From positions 2,182,001-2,246,000 of the forward strand of contig NZ_CP125377.1 in NCBI RefSeq assembly GCF_034008315.1: a stretch of 64,000 nucleotides of DNA. The letters are read 5' to 3'. Position 1 is the stretch's first letter; each line of letters opens with the position of its first letter. Shown here piece after piece: positions 62,724 to 64,000 of the stretch. Below the pieces are notes generated by a model. That model searched no databases and had not been told where the DNA came from. It was given only the letters and a program-made list of their open reading frames with translations. Made by a program: the position numbers and the translations under genes. Source of the DNA: Pseudomonas sp. P8_241. Lineage in GTDB: Bacteria > Pseudomonadota > Gammaproteobacteria > Pseudomonadales > Pseudomonadaceae.

Positions 62724-63974
62724 ATGTTGGATAAAGCGTGGCTGGTTCGTGGAGTTCAAACATTTGGTTTGTTGGCGCCATTGTTGGCACAGGCGGATGT
62801 GGTCAATGACAGCAAGCTGACGCTGGGCACCCGAAACTTTTACATTGATCGGGATTACAAGGAGAACAACCCACCCCATTCTCGAGTGGGCAGTTGGACC
62901 CAGGGTTTCGACCTGCGTTTCGCCTCCGGCTACACCGAAGGCCCGGTGCAGTTCGGCCTCGATGCAGAGGGTCAGTATGCCTATCGTCTGGACGGCGGAG
63001 GCGGGCGCGGCGACGACACCATCATCCCTTACAGCCAAAGCCGTCAGGAGCAGGCCGATGAATACGGCCGCGGCGGTGTGACGCTGAAGATGCGTTATTC
63101 GAAAACCGAGCTGAAAGTCGGTGAGCTGCGGCCGTTTCTGCCGGTGGTGATCATTGACGATTCGCGCCAACTGGTCACGACCTATCGCGGTGCCTTGCTT
63201 GAGTCCAAGGAGGTCGACCGTCTGACATTGACCGCCGGACGGCTGACGGAGATCGGGGCGCGTAACTCCTCCAACTACGAAAAGCTGTACCTGCAGACCG
63301 GTTCCGGCGTGCGCCATGGCAGTGACGGCCTGAACCTCGCCGGTGCCAGCTATGCCTTGACGCCCTCGCTGACCGGTACCTACTTCTACGCGCAACTGGA
63401 GGACATCTATCAGCAACACTACCTGGGCATTACTCATCTGGCAGACCTGGGCGACGGTTATGGGCTGAAGACCGACCTGCGTTACTTCAATAACAACGAA
63501 GACGGCGACGCACTCTACGGGGACATCGACAACCGCTCCTACGGCGCCATGACCTCGCTGAAAAAAGGCGGGCACCGCTTCGGTGTGGGATACCAGCGCA
63601 TGCTTGGCGACAGTAACTTCCCGACCCTGGGTGGTTATGTACCACAGCCGTTTCTGGTGAACTGGTCGCGCGTGGGGTTCATCAAGCCCAACGAGAAATC
63701 CTGGCAGGTTCGTTATGACTACGATTTCGCCGCCCTCGGCGTGCCCGGCCTGAATTTCATGACCCGCTACTTCAAGGGTACGTCGGTGGACCGTGGCGAC
63801 AACCTCAGCCAGGCAGCGGAACAGGAGCGCGATCTCGTGCTGTCTTATGTGGTGCAAAGCGGTCCGCTCAAAGGCGTGGGTGTAGAGGCCGGAAACGTTG
63901 TCTCTAAATTCAGTCACGGCAACGACTGGGCGGAGAACCGCTTGATCACCACCTACACCTGGAAATTTTGGTAA
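62724..63974 (+). CDS. OprD-family outer-membrane porin
   Basis: A 416-residue barrel protein with a signal peptide (cleaved after LLAQA). OprD-family features are SKLTLGTRNFYIDRDYKENNPPHSRVGSWTQGFDLRFASGYTEGPVQFGLDA, the loop region FLPVVIIDDSRQLV and the C-terminal Trp (TYTWKFW). OprD/Opd porins take up basic amino acids or aromatic acids. Placement opposite antA suggests an aromatic-acid substrate. The ATG at 62724 has AGGGGAAG 7 bases before it; an earlier ATG at 62688 has none and would disrupt the signal peptide. Confidence 0.93.
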   Translation: MLDKAWLVRGVQTFGLLAPLLAQADVVNDSKLTLGTRNFYIDRDYKENNPPHSRVGSWTQGFDLRFASGYTEGPVQFGLDAEGQYAYRLDGGGGRGDDTIIPYSQSRQEQADEYGRGGVTLKMRYSKTELKVGELRPFLPVVIIDDSRQLVTTYRGALLESKEVDRLTLTAGRLTEIGARNSSNYEKLYLQTGSGVRHGSDGLNLAGASYALTPSLTGTYFYAQLEDIYQQHYLGITHLADLGDGYGLKTDLRYFNNNEDGDALYGDIDNRSYGAMTSLKKGGHRFGVGYQRMLGDSNFPTLGGYVPQPFLVNWSRVGFIKPNEKSWQVRYDYDFAALGVPGLNFMTRYFKGTSVDRGDNLSQAAEQERDLVLSYVVQSGPLKGVGVEAGNVVSKFSHGNDWAENRLITTYTWKFW

Positions 63975-64000
63975 CGTCCTGCCCTCAAATCGAACGCGGT

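Noticed and set aside
1..64000. CRISPR array, tRNA/rRNA genes, insertion sequences, prophage
   Set aside because: None seen. The only regular repeats are REPINs and the 39-base coding repeats, which lack spacer variation or transposase genes.

Overview
The window looks like chromosomal DNA of a Pseudomonas of the fluorescens group (inference). Coding regions are GC-rich. There are many REP doublets (REPINs) with the GTAGGAGCGAGC...GCTCGCTCCTAC type of arms. Several genes are typical of that group: a His-rich Pseudomonas metallothionein, a DUF6555 protein, a periplasmic repeat protein, an ampC/ampR pair, selD-mnmH, and antABC with an OprD-type porin. I saw no rRNA, tRNA, CRISPR array, insertion sequence or phage module.

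Layout. Positions 1-9.6 kb hold a chemoreceptor cut by the window edge, an NhaC-type antiporter, a LysR regulator divergent from a pair of YdcZ-type small membrane proteins, a metallothionein, an AraC regulator, a quinone-oxidoreductase-like dehydrogenase and the selenium pair selD-mnmH. Positions 9.6-30 kb are a mosaic of single genes: phosphatase, two GSTs, FAD monooxygenase, TonB receptor, DUF1615 lipoprotein, a six-repeat secreted protein, CBS protein, DNA polymerase II, aldo/keto reductase, TSUP exporter, AmpC/AmpR, EamA transporter and a second LysR. They are separated by REPINs, including three in tandem at 13.1-13.5 kb.

Positions 30.2-35.0 kb are more AT-rich. They carry an orphan undecaprenyl-phosphate glucose phosphotransferase, two unusual winged-helix regulators without normal receiver domains, and uppP, so genes at both ends act on undecaprenyl phosphate. 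Positions 35-48 kb contain dusA; a translationally coupled operon of an RsbQ-like hydrolase, a PAS histidine kinase and a PheC-like periplasmic protein; two divergent L,D-transpeptidases; a GGDEF gene remnant; xthA; an arylamine N-acetyltransferase; and an NCS2 nucleobase permease.

Positions 48.2-64 kb are a catabolic region, nearly all on the minus strand. One block is antABC (anthranilate to catechol), a complete branched-chain-type ABC importer and a kynurenine-formamidase-like hydrolase. The second block is a different two-component Rieske oxygenase with a VanB-type reductase, an isochorismatase-fold protein lacking its usual catalytic residues, an SDR and a dienelactone-hydrolase/SnoaL fusion. 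An OprD-family porin diverges from antA. The simplest reading is uptake through the porin and ABC importer, an upper pathway acting on an unknown aromatic (possibly an N-acyl or indole-type compound), and antABC as the lower pathway. The substrate is not determined by the sequence. The two least familiar assemblies are this catabolic block and the RsbQ-like/PAS-kinase/PheC-like operon.
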